NCBI GenBank assembly: GCA_003116975.1 | Contig: BGKB01000021.1 | Span: 930,001-994,000 of the forward strand | DNA: 64,000 nt | Direction: 5' to 3' | DNA from: Aurantiochytrium sp. KH105 | Lineage: Eukaryota > Sar > Bigyra > Thraustochytrida > Thraustochytriidae | Part shown: in pieces, positions 20,947 to 31,024 of the stretch | Layout: each line of letters begins with the position of its first letter | Numbering within the stretch: position 1 is the first letter of the stretch | The notes under the pieces: generated by a model | The model's input: only the letters and a program-made list of their open reading frames with translations | The model's database searches: none | What the model was told of the DNA's origin: nothing | Program-made: the position numbers and the translations under genes

Positions 20947-21358
20947 AGATACAAGTTGTCTGCAGCTGCTGCCGTGGCCGAGTGCAGCCTCCTGATGTGC
21001 AGCCAGAGTTGTTGACAGTGAGGCAGGCAGGAGAAGGGGTTGGGCGAATCGACTCTCGGGACATGCGCGCCGGACCGACCGCCCCGAGCAGCTGGCTGTG
21101 GCTGGCGGGCGATCTCCGCTGGCGTCCTCGACGCCGCGCTCGCAACGGCTGCCACGCCAGAGAGCAGCTGCAGCTGAGAGAGAGGAAGAGGCAAGAGAAG
21201 AAGGCCCAAGCGCCGCCCCGCGCGGACCTTGCTACCACGTGCGGTCGCGCCCAAGGCCGGAGCTTGAGCTCGATTGGGAAAGGTCGTCCGTTCTCTCTGA
21301 TGAGAAAGAATTTGTTCAAAAAACCAATCAACTGCAACGAGCAAGCAAACAAATCGAC

Positions 21359-21391
21359 GAACGCACGCACGCACGCACCAACGAACGAACC
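21359..21391. repeat. (ACGC)n then (AACG)n
   Basis: Five ACGC units grading into AACG/AACC tetramers. Confidence 0.88.
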
Positions 21392-23639
21392 AACCACCCA
21401 GCGCACAAAATCATGCCAGAGGTGTGTGGCGCTCAAAATACAAATCCAGGCGTGCCGATCTTGCTGCCGCCCGTGGCCATCCATTCATTCGAGCCTCCAT
21501 TCCATGCCTTTCCATTCGTACGTCCTTTCACGACCAACTGCCTGGGTTGATCTGCCATACTTACACGCAATGCTCGAGTTCCTCGCCAGCGAGACAGACA
21601 GATAGACCTCCTCCCCCAAAAGTACCTCTACCTTCTTTCCCTCGCAGCAAAGCTCGTTCCGAGCCCACGTCAAGCAGGCAAAGAAAAAAGAACGAAAGCG
21701 AGCGAAAGCGCGGCGCCAGCGATCTGTCCTGCGCAGCGCCGAGGCGCGTCTGCGTGCTAGTGCGTGTGCGTGCCGGTCGAGGCCGCTGGCCGCTGTCGCT
21801 GCAGCGCGCGGCGGCGGCGGCGGCGCGCATCGTGATCCATCCACCCATCCATTTCTAGCCGCGCCGCGGCGTCGATGCATCCTCCTCCTCCGTTCGGCGC
21901 GCGCGGTTCAGCGGTCGCCCCAAGCTTGCGGGCTGACTCGCCGCTGCGGAGGTGCGGGCCGCTGCGGGATCCGCACTTCCCGCATCGGCCCCTCAGTCAC
22001 AAGTGCGCGCGGCTTCCATGCCAGGAGGAGGAGGGAGGGAGAGAGCGTAAGCGGAGGTGATGTGCTCCCGCAGCGTGCGTGGAGGACGGAGCCGCCCAGG
22101 ACTCGAGACTTTGAGCTGAGTTCTGCCGACAACAATCAACTTGCCATGATCCTATAATACTTACGTCCAGGAGAGAGAAACCGCCGAGCAACCACAAACA
22201 GAACAGAGCCCCGGAAGCCGAGCCGCGCTTTCAGATTCCTGTGCGCGTTCGCGTTGAGTCTGCCTCCAGTTCGCGACCCAAGCCGCACGCACCGCTGCCG
22301 AGCAACGAGATTGCTCCGTCGCGTCGACGACGGACGACGATTCGCGACGCTAAAATCAATCTTCGGGCCCGTTTGTAAGCTGCCAATGTTGAGTGGTAGC
22401 TCTCGGAGGGGAGTCGGTCGGTTCGCCCACCCGCTCGCTCGATCGAAGCAGTAAAAATGGGCACGCTCACAGTCAACTTCACCGTTTCCCGCCGCCGCTC
22501 CACAGGTCTACAGTGGCCGTGCGTGCCCCAGACAAGACAGCAAAGATCGAAAACCGCCACGAAACGCTTCTTGTACTTGCAATCTTCTTCTTCTTCTTCT
22601 TTCCAGAGACAATGCTGGCGTTTCTCTCTCGCGGCCCCGCCAACCCGCGCTGGCTTAAATAAAACGTCGCGCTGCAGCTGGCTGCATCGCTCGATTCTTA
22701 CTTCTCGGTGGACTTGGGTCGACGGCCAACCTTTGCGAGCGCTGGCGTGCGAATTTTGACCAGCCATCATCTGGGACTTTCCTCAAATCCACGCAGGTAG
22801 TAGTGTAGTGGAGCGAAAGTCGCCGAATCCAGCGGCCTTCGCCAGGAACCGCCACTGGCCCTTCAGTACGCTGAATGGAAAAAGAACACCAGCATCCTTA
22901 CTCCCGCGCTGCCGTCAACAGGCTCGCTGAGCACGGCACACGCGAGGAGCTTCCCAGGACGAGGAAGCTTGCCACCGGTTCTGAAACATAGGTTTTGTAA
23001 AAAGAAAGTTCATCAGCCAAAGACGTACGCCTGGTTCGCTCGCGGCAACGTTAGCGAATGCACGCGCTCGATCTGCGTCGGGGCCCGGCCGAACGCGCAA
23101 CTGCAGCTTAAAGTGTCTCTCTCGCACTTCCTCTCCCTCCCTCTCCTCTTCTCTCTTCAATTTTTGAGTTCCGCCACTGCCTGTGGCAGTGGAAGCAGCC
23201 ATGCCAACTGCAGCTTGCATGTTGCTAGCAAGGAGAGTCGATTGACTATGCTTCACTTGCAAAGCATGATGAGATTAGGCATTGAGTGTGGGCCAGCACG
23301 CTTGTCACCTTATCCTTCTTGTTTGTGGGCGACGCTCTGGCGCGACGAGAAAGCTTCGCGCCAATTCTTTTCTTGCAAAAACTCTTCAGACAGAGACGAC
23401 CTCCCATTCTGCCACTTTTGTTGGTATCACCACTCATTCATCCGTAGCCGTCACTGGGAGACGTCCGAACGCACGGGTCTTTCTCAGGAGAAAATTTCCT
23501 CGCCCATTTCGGCGCTTGGAGCCAGCCACTTTGGCAGGCAGGCCTTCCACCCTGCGCAGACTGTTTTTTGTTTTTCTTTCAAGCGCTCACCCTCCTCTCA
23601 GGAAGCGCAGTTGCTGTGATGCCTTTTAGCTTTCATCAC

Positions 23640-23825
23640 GAAAACAACGGGTTCGATTACGATTTGCATCTCGCGTAAGTGCAACCAAGTCGGTGCGTCG
23701 GCATACTCATCTGTGGCCGCATTGCCATGCGAAAGCAACGGGTTCGATGGCGACTGAGAGTTGCATTTTGCGCAAATGCAATCAAGGCGGGGCGTTGGCA
23801 TGCTCATTCGCAGCTGCATGGCAGT
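23640..23825. repeat. Tandem duplication, unit about 90 bp
   Basis: Two diverged copies begin at about 23640 and 23730. Both start with GAAA(A/G)CAACGGGTTCGAT, and both contain GCATxTxGCG, GCAAxCAA and GGCATxCTCAT in the same order. Neither copy folds into an obvious tRNA. Confidence 0.7.
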
Positions 23826-24701
23826 GCGCTCGCTGCCCAGGTCCGATGACTGAACACAGACTTTCACTGAATGGCAGCAGCAGATGACGAAGAGGTATGT
23901 GGCCACAGCAAACAACTGTAGGTCCGGTGGTCTCCAACACTTTTGGCGACCACATATTGACGGGTAGATCGGTGTCTCAAGGTAGGTTACGTGCTGAGAA
24001 GAATGCAAGAAAGAAGATGCTCTGATCCTTTAAGATCCAAGTGCCATCCTTGCATTATCGTGAAATAATTGCCTCTTTTCTATCGACTTGTGAACGAACA
24101 GAAAAAGGGTGAGAGAAAAGTGCAATCATCCCCATTGAATGGCGGAAACTTGTTCGCGAAAGCTGTTTACCGCTTTGATGCAAGCCTTGTGGCCTATTAC
24201 AACGTAGTAGGCAATGTCTCGCCGCAGTTCAACGTTTCCAATCTTGCAAGTGGACCCACCTCAATGGCACGCATTGAAATTGCGCGTGAAGGACGTACAT
24301 TCTAATGTGGAACACTTCTGAACAGCTTTGCATGATTCGCAGGTGACTAGCCAGCCAATGCAATCGCACGCTGGGCCATTTGCAGTCCTTCAAACAAGCA
24401 ATCAATCACCCATCCTCCCGGCAATGGAAAATTAGGACAGGCCCCTTGTGTCCCTATGATTTACGTCTATCATCTTATTAGGTGGACATATGAAGGTTGT
24501 CCCGCATGCTGCCAACGGCTAGGTTGAGCCCCAGCCTTATACAATGGATGTCCGTAATCGTCGCTTCTTTTCTGTAGCTAGGCAGGCTCGAAAGAATTGA
24601 TGCAAGGGCGCAAGCTTGTGCTCTCCGCGGCAATAGATCAATCAATAAAGCGCGAAGCAGCGATCTCGACCCGACAGCAAGTAAAAAAGTGAACGTTGAC
24701 A

Positions 24702-24744
24702 CTGCCTGTCTGCCTGTCTGTCTGCCTGCTTGCCTGCCTGCTCG

Positions 24745-24787
<43 letters not shown>

Positions 24788-24801
24788 GCCTGCCTGCTTG
24801 C
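24702..24801. repeat. (CCTG)n tetramer array
   Basis: About 20 CCTG/TCTG units ending 68 bases upstream of the start codon of the next plus-strand gene, so it is probably in that gene's promoter or 5' UTR. Confidence 0.95.
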
Positions 24802-24868
24802 GGCAATCAAGACGCAAAAGTCTTGCTCGCTTCCCTTCGCCAGATCGTAATCAACAGAGTAAAGCAAG

Positions 24869-25831
24869 ATGAAGGGCGGAGAGGTCATCGATGTTGGCGC
24901 GCCAGGTCCTGCTGCAAGGAAAGGCGGCAAAGGCCCCTCCAAAGAACTCGTGGAGCGTCTCAGCAAAAGGCCTGATCGTTCCCAAACAAAAACGCGCTCT
25001 GCACGGGCCACAGCGTTCAAAGACGCCGCTCCGTCCAAGGACGGCTCGCGTGCAGCTGTGCGCATCAATCCGGTTACTGGCAAGATGACCACCGTCGCAA
25101 AGACCAAAGACGCCGACAATATGGTTCGTGAAGGCTCCATGTACATTCCAAAGGAGTATCTCCATGCTGCTGCTGCCGCAGGCCTTGGCAGTGCCAATGG
25201 CATGTACTCGCACATGTCTGGCCTCCGGCGCGAGCTCAATGGAGGCCACAATTTAGCTGGCCCAACGCGTTCGGGCGGCGCACCACGTCCGGCTCAGCAT
25301 GAGCCCAAGGTCACGCGTGTTGCCGGCAACATTCACAAAATCGACACCTCTTCATCCTCCTCGAGCGGTCCCAAGAGGAGCAACATTAAGCAGGTCACCC
25401 AGGGCCGTGCCCGATCCCTTCGTAGCGGAACTTCCGAAAAGCCCAACGAGTCTTCATACCTTCGTCAAAAGGGCGTCATCAATAGCTTTAATGGCGCGTG
25501 CAGCAACTTGCGCACCAGCGGAGCAAGCAAGGAGGCACCACAGCGCAAAACGGGCGTGGCACAACTCAAGTTTGGAAGCAGTGGACAGTCATATATCACC
25601 TATCACGATGGGCCCATCAAACACGCCCACCGCGTCACGCCGCCGCGTGGACGAAAGGCTCTTACGAATGCTGCTTCCGACGAACCAACATCCAAAACTG
25701 TGCAACGCGCCGCTGGTACCACCAACAGGCTTGGCGGGGGATCCACTGCGGCCAAAAGCTCAGCAGGCACCAACATGTCAGATCGCGAGAAACGCGCTGC
25801 GTACTTTGCCCAAAAGTTTGGAGCCAAGTGA
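24869..25831 (+). CDS. Hypothetical basic, mostly disordered protein
   Basis: 320 residues, single exon, strongly coding codon use. The protein is rich in Lys, Arg, Ser, Gly and Ala. It has one central ordered-looking segment (NMVREGSMYIPKEYLHAAAA, about residues 85-105) and a Ser run near 160. The C-terminal helix is SDREKRAAYFAQKFGAK. No transmembrane segment and no domain I can name. The high positive charge and spaced basic blocks would suit a nucleic-acid or microtubule-binding protein, but that is speculation. It starts at the first ATG after the CCTG array. Confidence 0.7.
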   Translation: MKGGEVIDVGAPGPAARKGGKGPSKELVERLSKRPDRSQTKTRSARATAFKDAAPSKDGSRAAVRINPVTGKMTTVAKTKDADNMVREGSMYIPKEYLHAAAAAGLGSANGMYSHMSGLRRELNGGHNLAGPTRSGGAPRPAQHEPKVTRVAGNIHKIDTSSSSSSGPKRSNIKQVTQGRARSLRSGTSEKPNESSYLRQKGVINSFNGACSNLRTSGASKEAPQRKTGVAQLKFGSSGQSYITYHDGPIKHAHRVTPPRGRKALTNAASDEPTSKTVQRAAGTTNRLGGGSTAAKSSAGTNMSDREKRAAYFAQKFGAK

Positions 25832-26635
25832 GAAGCAGCCATTAGACTTTCTGCAGCGAAGGCGTCGATGGCTGCTGTGCAGTGTCCATAGATTCAAATA
25901 AGTGATCTTTGAAATTCTGACCGAGCCAACGTGTCGAGTCCCGCATACTGTACGCAAACACCTTCTTTTCAATTTTCTTAATTTGTAACGAGATCCTGTC
26001 TTACGCAATGTCGCGTTGAGCCCTCATATGAGACACTGCAAGAAGAGACGTAGCAAAGCATGAGACCAGCTCATTGCATGTATTCCCTAAAATAGAGAGA
26101 AAGCAACCCTTCCATTCTCGTACAAGTTTGCAAATGAGGCAGATGATGCGGTCCAGGCAGCACGCGTATTGCTTCAAGCTCCCTGTCACCCACCGCATCA
26201 TCTCACTGTTTTGATGTTGGTGTCTACTTTCAAATCAACATGCAAGCGCAAAGACGAAAGTTAGATGCTAGCCGGGTTGCCTGCGTCCCTACTGTGGTTG
26301 CTTCTTGTAGAGAAGAAGAAGAGCACTTTCCATGGCCGTTTGCTCTTGGGAGGTAGTCTTTTCAAGTCGAAAGGACTCTGAAAAGGCTGAAAATTTGACA
26401 TGATAACAACGCAGATGATTAGCTTACCATCCTCTCACCGTTGATTGGAGGCACAGAAATTATAGGAGACGACAAGCTCAAAAAATGAGGCACGACCTTT
26501 GAGTGTGAAACAAGGTGAAAAGGTGGATACAAGATGTAAAGCAGCAACAGCAATTTTTCGAGAGGTTGTTTCGCAAAGGTTTAGTAAGATGTAATAAGAC
26601 ACAGGCGGGCGCTAAGTCCGTGTGTTTCTTGATAT
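25832..26635. other. Convergent intergenic region
   Basis: About 800 AT-richer bases between the stops of the basic protein and eS27. The longest open frames are under 80 codons and have no motif. Nothing further seen. Confidence 0.45.
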
Positions 26636-27399
26636 TTACTCCACCTTCTTGCGGAACGAGCAGCCCTCAGTAAGCCGCGCCTTGCCTCCCGTCGGCTGGC
26701 ACAGGACCACCGAGCAGGCAGCGCAGATGACGCGCGTCTGTGCGTGTGAGAAGATGGTCGTGATCTTGAAGCAGCCGGGGCACTTGACGTCCTGTTCATC
26801 GTCATCAACAAGCAAAAACATAAAAAAAGAATTGACGCGGTCAGTCATCGGTTCTCCCTCAGAGCGTACAAACATCCTCCCTCTTTTCCTTTCCTCTGTC
26901 CTCGTCTGCCTCGTTCTCGCTCCCCTCAAAAACCGCAAACAGCAGCAAGAGGAGAGTTTGCAACTTCGCGTTCTTCTATATTCTCCAGTCGTCCGGATCA
27001 GCCAACCACTTGTACGCGAGGCTGCTGCTGCTGCTGCTGCAGCAGGTGTTGATCATGCGCAGCGTACAGCCCGCCATCCTTGCTTATCATGACGACATCG
27101 CAAACAGACGACGAGCCCACCACGACGGAACGAGCAACGAATGAGCGAGTGGCTGACCTGGATCGTGGCGATAACGAATCGCGGCACGAAGAAGAAGAAG
27201 AAGAAGAAGAAGAAGAAGAAGAAGGAGAAGAAGACGCCATCGAGGAGCGCCGCCTCGGTCACGAGGGGGACGGCGCCGACGGCGCGGGCCTGCGCGCTGC
27301 ACTTACCATGAAGAAGCTGTTGGGCGACTGTACCAGGCGCTTGAGCTTGTGCTTGCGCTTCTCCTCCGCGGCGGAGGGGTGCAGGAGGTCCTGGTTCAT
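26636..27399 (-). CDS. RPS27: 40S ribosomal protein eS27 (two exons)
   Basis: Exon 1 is 27399-27307 (31 codons, MNQDLLHPS to SPNSFFM), with donor GTAAGT at 27306. The intron is 27306-26792 (515 bp, branch-like GACTGAC, acceptor AACAG). Exon 2 is 26791-26636. The joined frame gives 82 residues, the usual eS27 length. The zinc-ribbon cysteines CPGC and CAAC and the blocks [19 protein letters not shown] and [16 protein letters not shown] match eS27 of other eukaryotes almost residue for residue. It is a small-subunit protein near the 3' end of 18S rRNA. The intron is the longest one found here and carries CTG and GAA repeat arrays. Confidence 0.97.
27021..27045. repeat. (CTG)n array in the eS27 intron
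   Basis: Seven or so CTG units followed by CAGCAG, making a small CTG/CAG inverted repeat. Confidence 0.9.
27188..27234. repeat. (GAA)n array in the eS27 intron
   Basis: About 15 GAA triplets with one GGA break. In the gene's sense this is a (TTC)n pyrimidine tract. Confidence 0.95.
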
Positions 27400-28489
27400 C
27401 TTGTCGGAGAGCTTGTGCGCGCGAGCGAGTTGCCAAACCAAAGGCGACTGACTGGGCGCGGCGGCTGCGGCGACACGGGTCTGACTGACTGGTGCTTCGG
27501 AGCAGTTCTGCTGCCAGGCAGGCAGACAGACAGATAATGTATGGCTGGTTGGCCGTGCGCGCTTCTCTCTGCTTTCTTCTGGTCGCTTTCTCGTTTGCTC
27601 GCCTCGCGGCCACCACTCGTGCGGCTCTACCCGCCTTAACCCTTTCTCCTTACTGCCACCCCACCGGAGGGCTCACTCTCCCCTATTGCCCCCCGATCCA
27701 CCCGCCTTAAAAATATAGGACCCAACGTGGGGTTCGAGCTCTTCGGCGCGATCAAGCGCCGAGGAACGGTCCCGGAACGATCTGCGCGGGCTGGGCGATA
27801 AGGGGAGACGAGGGGCGCGGCGCCGGGAGGGAGCTGAGAGCGCCCCGGAGCGAGGCGGGATTGGCCGGCGAGCGAGTTCGGGACGCACCGGGAGCGTGGC
27901 CGCGGCGGAGGGCGGCGGCGATCGGCGCGGGCGGCAGCGGTGCGGGCCGGAGAACGATCGCGGCGCAATCGGCGACCGGGACAGCGCGGCTCCGAGTCGC
28001 AGTCGCCCTCGGTGCGCGCGGTCAGCCAGCCCGACTGTGAGTACTACCACGGGCGCACTGTGAGCTAGCTTGCCGTATCTCGGGAGCGAGAGGTCACACC
28101 GTGGGCGCCACGGTCCGGAGGCGCTGCGCGCGTGCTTCGGTTCGGGAAGTGATCGCTCAGAGGCTCGCTCTCCGAGCAGTGGCGTCGCGGTGAATTGTGG
28201 TGGTGGTTCTACGAGGTGTTGTTAGTGATGGCTGCCAATGTAGGCGTGAGGCGATTCGAGCAAATGTGCGAGGTGAGATGCTCGATCGATTAGGCAGCAG
28301 CCACTGCCAGCAGATGATGGTGAAGCTTACTGCACAATACAAACTAATCCATGATGCGTCAAATCAAAAAGACCGACCACAAGTTACAACGTCTTGGTTG
28401 ATGCATCAACAGACCAACCATGGCAACAGAAATAGAGACGGTATGGGTCTCGCTACAAAGATTGGGTCCAAGACTTTACATGTTTGTTT
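27400..28489. promoter_or_regulatory. eS27 upstream region and transporter 3' region
   Basis: About 1.1 kb. On the minus strand an AT-rich CCTATATTTTTAAGG lies at about 27705-27720, roughly 310 bases upstream of the eS27 ATG, and could be a core promoter element. The segment 27720-28050 is very GC-rich, and 28190-28490 is AT-richer and likely the 3' region of the transporter gene. No gene seen. Confidence 0.4.
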
Positions 28490-30190
28490 TCACTCGATAC
28501 GAAGATCTTGCGTGGCGCAACTTTGGTAGAGCGGAGCACCAGCAATGATGAGGACCAGCGTCAAGAGCTGCACCTCGAGGGAGGTCATGAGGACTGTCGT
28601 GGTAACGACGAGAAAAATAACCACAATGGCCGGAATCTGCATTGCAACAAAAACTTTGTTGGACACAGGCGCCCGAAAGGTCGACGATGAAGAAGGAGTG
28701 GAAGACGTGGCTTCATGTGGCACTTGTGATGACGACGCTGCGCTCGTGCGCAAACTCATGCCCGCCAAGAGCTCAATGAACACCGACATACACGTGAGGC
28801 AATTGTTCACCTGCATGAGCTTAGTAAAGTCAAAGATGGGGGCCACAATTACAATCACCACCAGACTCGCGGAGATGGCAACCCAGGGTGCACCCCCGCG
28901 CGCGCTACGGCGAGCAAATATCCGGGGCACCAATTCCTGCTCCGCCATTCCCAACAACAAGAAGGAATCCACAAACATCTCCGTACAGTACATGGCCAAC
29001 AGGCTTATGCCCGTGCTAATGAAGATGAGACTGTGCAAGAACTCGCCGCCTGCCGCACGGCCGATCTCATGAAAAGAGCCCTCCGACCAGGTGCGCCAGT
29101 CCGGAGCCCCTGGCGTGAGGATCCCGGCCCCGAGCGACAGGACGTATGAAGCACACGTGAGAAGCATGGCGAGCGCCAATGCACGCGGAAAGTTGCGCTT
29201 CGGATCACGCACCTCGCCCGCAAAAGTTGAAACGCTATCCCATCCGCTGTAAGACCAGAACACCACATGCAGCAGCTCGATCGCATTGAAGTGCCACTCG
29301 TCAGGATCGCTCGGTCCCGTCCGACCGTACTCTTGCAAGGGCGCTGCTGTTGCGGCAAGAGGCGTCGGTGTTGTACCCATCGTCGCGTCGGCCACGCGGT
29401 GCGCCAGCGACATGGCTGCACTCAGCGTTGATGAAGATGGCTCAGCTGTCGGGCTCAGGGCATCCGAGGTCAAGGTGGCTAGCTGGGACCCGATGGCCAG
29501 GAAGATAAGACCCACGTAGGGCGTGAGAACAATAATACCAAGAATGACCATGAGGCGCGCGACAATTTCCACGCCAGCAAAGTTCATGAGCGACCACGTG
29601 AGCGAAATCGTCAGCGTCAAGAGCACGCCCGTGGCGCTGTGGACTCGATCTGCCCCGAGCATGAGCTCGGTGGCCAGAACTGGGTACATGGCGTTGTCAA
29701 TGACGCCCGAGATCCAGCTCCAGTATCCGTCTTGAAAGGCCCAGAATCGCCCAAAGCTGTTGCTCACCCAGATCGTAAAGCTGCCATCTTCGGGGAAGAC
29801 GGTCGAGAGCTCTGCGCTGACCAGTGCCACGGGAAAGCAATAGAGCCACGGGAAGATCAGCATCGCGAGCAGGCCGCGGCCGGGCCCGCCCGCGGCGATG
29901 ACTTCCTCGCAGCCGATCGGTCCTCCGCACACGGTGAAGAACATGACCGAGACAACTGCACTCAGGCCCATGGCGCGTCTGTCGTCGTCCTTGGGGTCCT
30001 TGACGTCCTTGGCGTGCCCCGCCAGGCTCTTCTCGAGGTCGGCCATGGCCGCGACGGGCGCGTCGAAGGATTTTTTCCGGCTCGCCTTCCTCGCCGCGTG
30101 CGTCTGCTCCCGCAAGTGGGCTGGGCTCCCCGCCCGCGCAATCTCCGCGCCGGGCTCGCCCCTGCCGCGGTCCTCGCGCGCGGCGTCCAT
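28490..30190 (-). CDS. APC-superfamily amino acid/polyamine transporter (PUT/LAT-like)
   Basis: 566 residues with about twelve hydrophobic helices. The first helix carries FFTVCGGPIGCEEVIAAGGP, the substrate-binding G-rich motif of APC permeases. FPEDGSFTIWV and GVIDNAMYPVLATE follow, closely resembling the plant PUT/RMV1 polyamine and L-type amino acid transporters. FWSYSGWDSVSTFAGEV in helix 6 is also typical. The soluble N-terminus is basic and Asp-rich. A Ser/Thr-rich loop (about residues 240-290) faces one side. It probably imports polyamines or amino acids using the proton gradient made by the P3A pump. Specificity cannot be read from sequence. Start ATG 30190 has context GCCATGG. Divergent from PACRGL. 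Confidence 0.9.
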   Translation of the reverse strand: MDAAREDRGRGEPGAEIARAGSPAHLREQTHAARKASRKKSFDAPVAAMADLEKSLAGHAKDVKDPKDDDRRAMGLSAVVSVMFFTVCGGPIGCEEVIAAGGPGRGLLAMLIFPWLYCFPVALVSAELSTVFPEDGSFTIWVSNSFGRFWAFQDGYWSWISGVIDNAMYPVLATELMLGADRVHSATGVLLTLTISLTWSLMNFAGVEIVARLMVILGIIVLTPYVGLIFLAIGSQLATLTSDALSPTAEPSSSTLSAAMSLAHRVADATMGTTPTPLAATAAPLQEYGRTGPSDPDEWHFNAIELLHVVFWSYSGWDSVSTFAGEVRDPKRNFPRALALAMLLTCASYVLSLGAGILTPGAPDWRTWSEGSFHEIGRAAGGEFLHSLIFISTGISLLAMYCTEMFVDSFLLLGMAEQELVPRIFARRSARGGAPWVAISASLVVIVIVAPIFDFTKLMQVNNCLTCMSVFIELLAGMSLRTSAASSSQVPHEATSSTPSSSSTFRAPVSNKVFVAMQIPAIVVIFLVVTTTVLMTSLEVQLLTLVLIIAGAPLYQSCATQDLRIE

Positions 30191-31024
30191 GGCGTGCGCC
30201 GGGCGAGCGGGCTTGCGTGTCTGCCTGGCCCGCGTCTGCCCTGCGGCCTCGCCTCCTCGTTATGCGCGACGCCCGCGTCGTTGCCCGCGTCCTCCTCCTC
30301 GTCGTTGTCGTCGTCGTCACCACCCCGCGCTGCTCGGAGCGCCGGGAGCGGCCGCGACGCGACCCGCGCCAGGCTGGCCTCGCGGGCGCGGGCGCGGGCG
30401 GCGCGGGCGGCGCGGGCGCGGGCGGCGGCAGCGGGCGGCAGCGGGCGGCGCAGGCGCGTGGTCGGGCGGGAGGGAGCGAAGGGGAGAAGAGAAGGGGGAA
30501 AGGACAGAAAGAAAGAAAGAAAGAAAGGAGCGATGGGGGTCGAAGGGGACCGCGCGTGCGGGGTGTCTCTGCGCACGGCTTTCTGCCGAAAGCGCCTGCG
30601 GCGCCCCCCTCGCGCGGGGCTGATCCGCGGGGAAGCGGCGGGGCGAGGGGCGGGGCGGGACTTGGAGATAGCCGTTGGAGGAGGTTGGTTTCCCCGGCCC
30701 GAGGAGCGGCAGTTGCGAGCAGAGCAGAGCAGAGCAGAGATAACTTTGGCGAAACGGAGACACAGCGTGCTCGCCTGGCAGCGCAGCGCGGCGAGAGAGC
30801 GCGAGAGCGCGGAGGCAGCGCACGCAGGCAGAAGAAGACGGAAAAGGAATCGCGAGAAGGGCTGCTGAGATCTTCGCAAACGAAAACGCAACTTCGTGGA
30901 CCCGTGGACGGACGGGTGGGTGGGGGGTGGTACGCGGCGAACGACCGCGACCAGAACCTCGCGCCGAGGCGAGGCACGAGACGGTGTGTGGGTGGGCGAT
31001 CAGCTGGGAGCGCCTTGAGATAGA
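30191..31024. promoter_or_regulatory. Divergent promoter, transporter and PACRGL
   Basis: About 830 GC-rich bases with a GGCGCGGGC-type repetitive patch (30385-30440), a (GAAA)n run near 30505-30525 and a GAGCA pentamer patch near 30715-30740. Open frames here are low-complexity and were not called. Confidence 0.45.

Larger units (their letters stand above)
13908..24868. other. 11-kb repeat-rich stretch with no supportable gene
   Basis: Upstream of the proton pump ATG, about 11 kb holds no open frame with a recognisable domain. Open frames up to 440 codons occur on both strands, but they are Arg/Ala/Ser/Cys low-complexity, overlap each other and read through simple repeats. The stretch carries at least a dozen short tandem arrays (listed separately), purine-only tracts (16080-16400, 19850-19920), and a 90-base tandem duplication near 23.7 kb. 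It becomes less GC-rich and less repetitive after about 22.2 kb. An AT-rich TTAAATAAA at about 22655 could be a promoter element. Undetected small or heavily spliced genes, or non-coding RNAs, are possible. Confidence 0.6.

Noticed and set aside
20514-21605. 363-codon plus-strand frame
   Set aside because: It passes through the ATTGC and ACGC arrays (LHCIALHYIALHC and NARTHAP runs) and has no recognisable domain.
22231-23619. Frames of 179 codons (minus) and 216 codons (plus) near 22.2-23.6 kb
   Set aside because: No motif, mixed codon use and no clear start context. A transcript here is possible, but nothing in the sequence supports a protein.
23640-23760. tRNA-like GGGTTCGAT boxes
   Set aside because: The words resemble a T-loop B box, but no A box, anticodon stem or acceptor pairing could be found in either copy.
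24478-25251. 257-codon minus frame with QAGRQAGR repeats
   Set aside because: It is antisense to the basic hypothetical protein and reads through the CCTG array.
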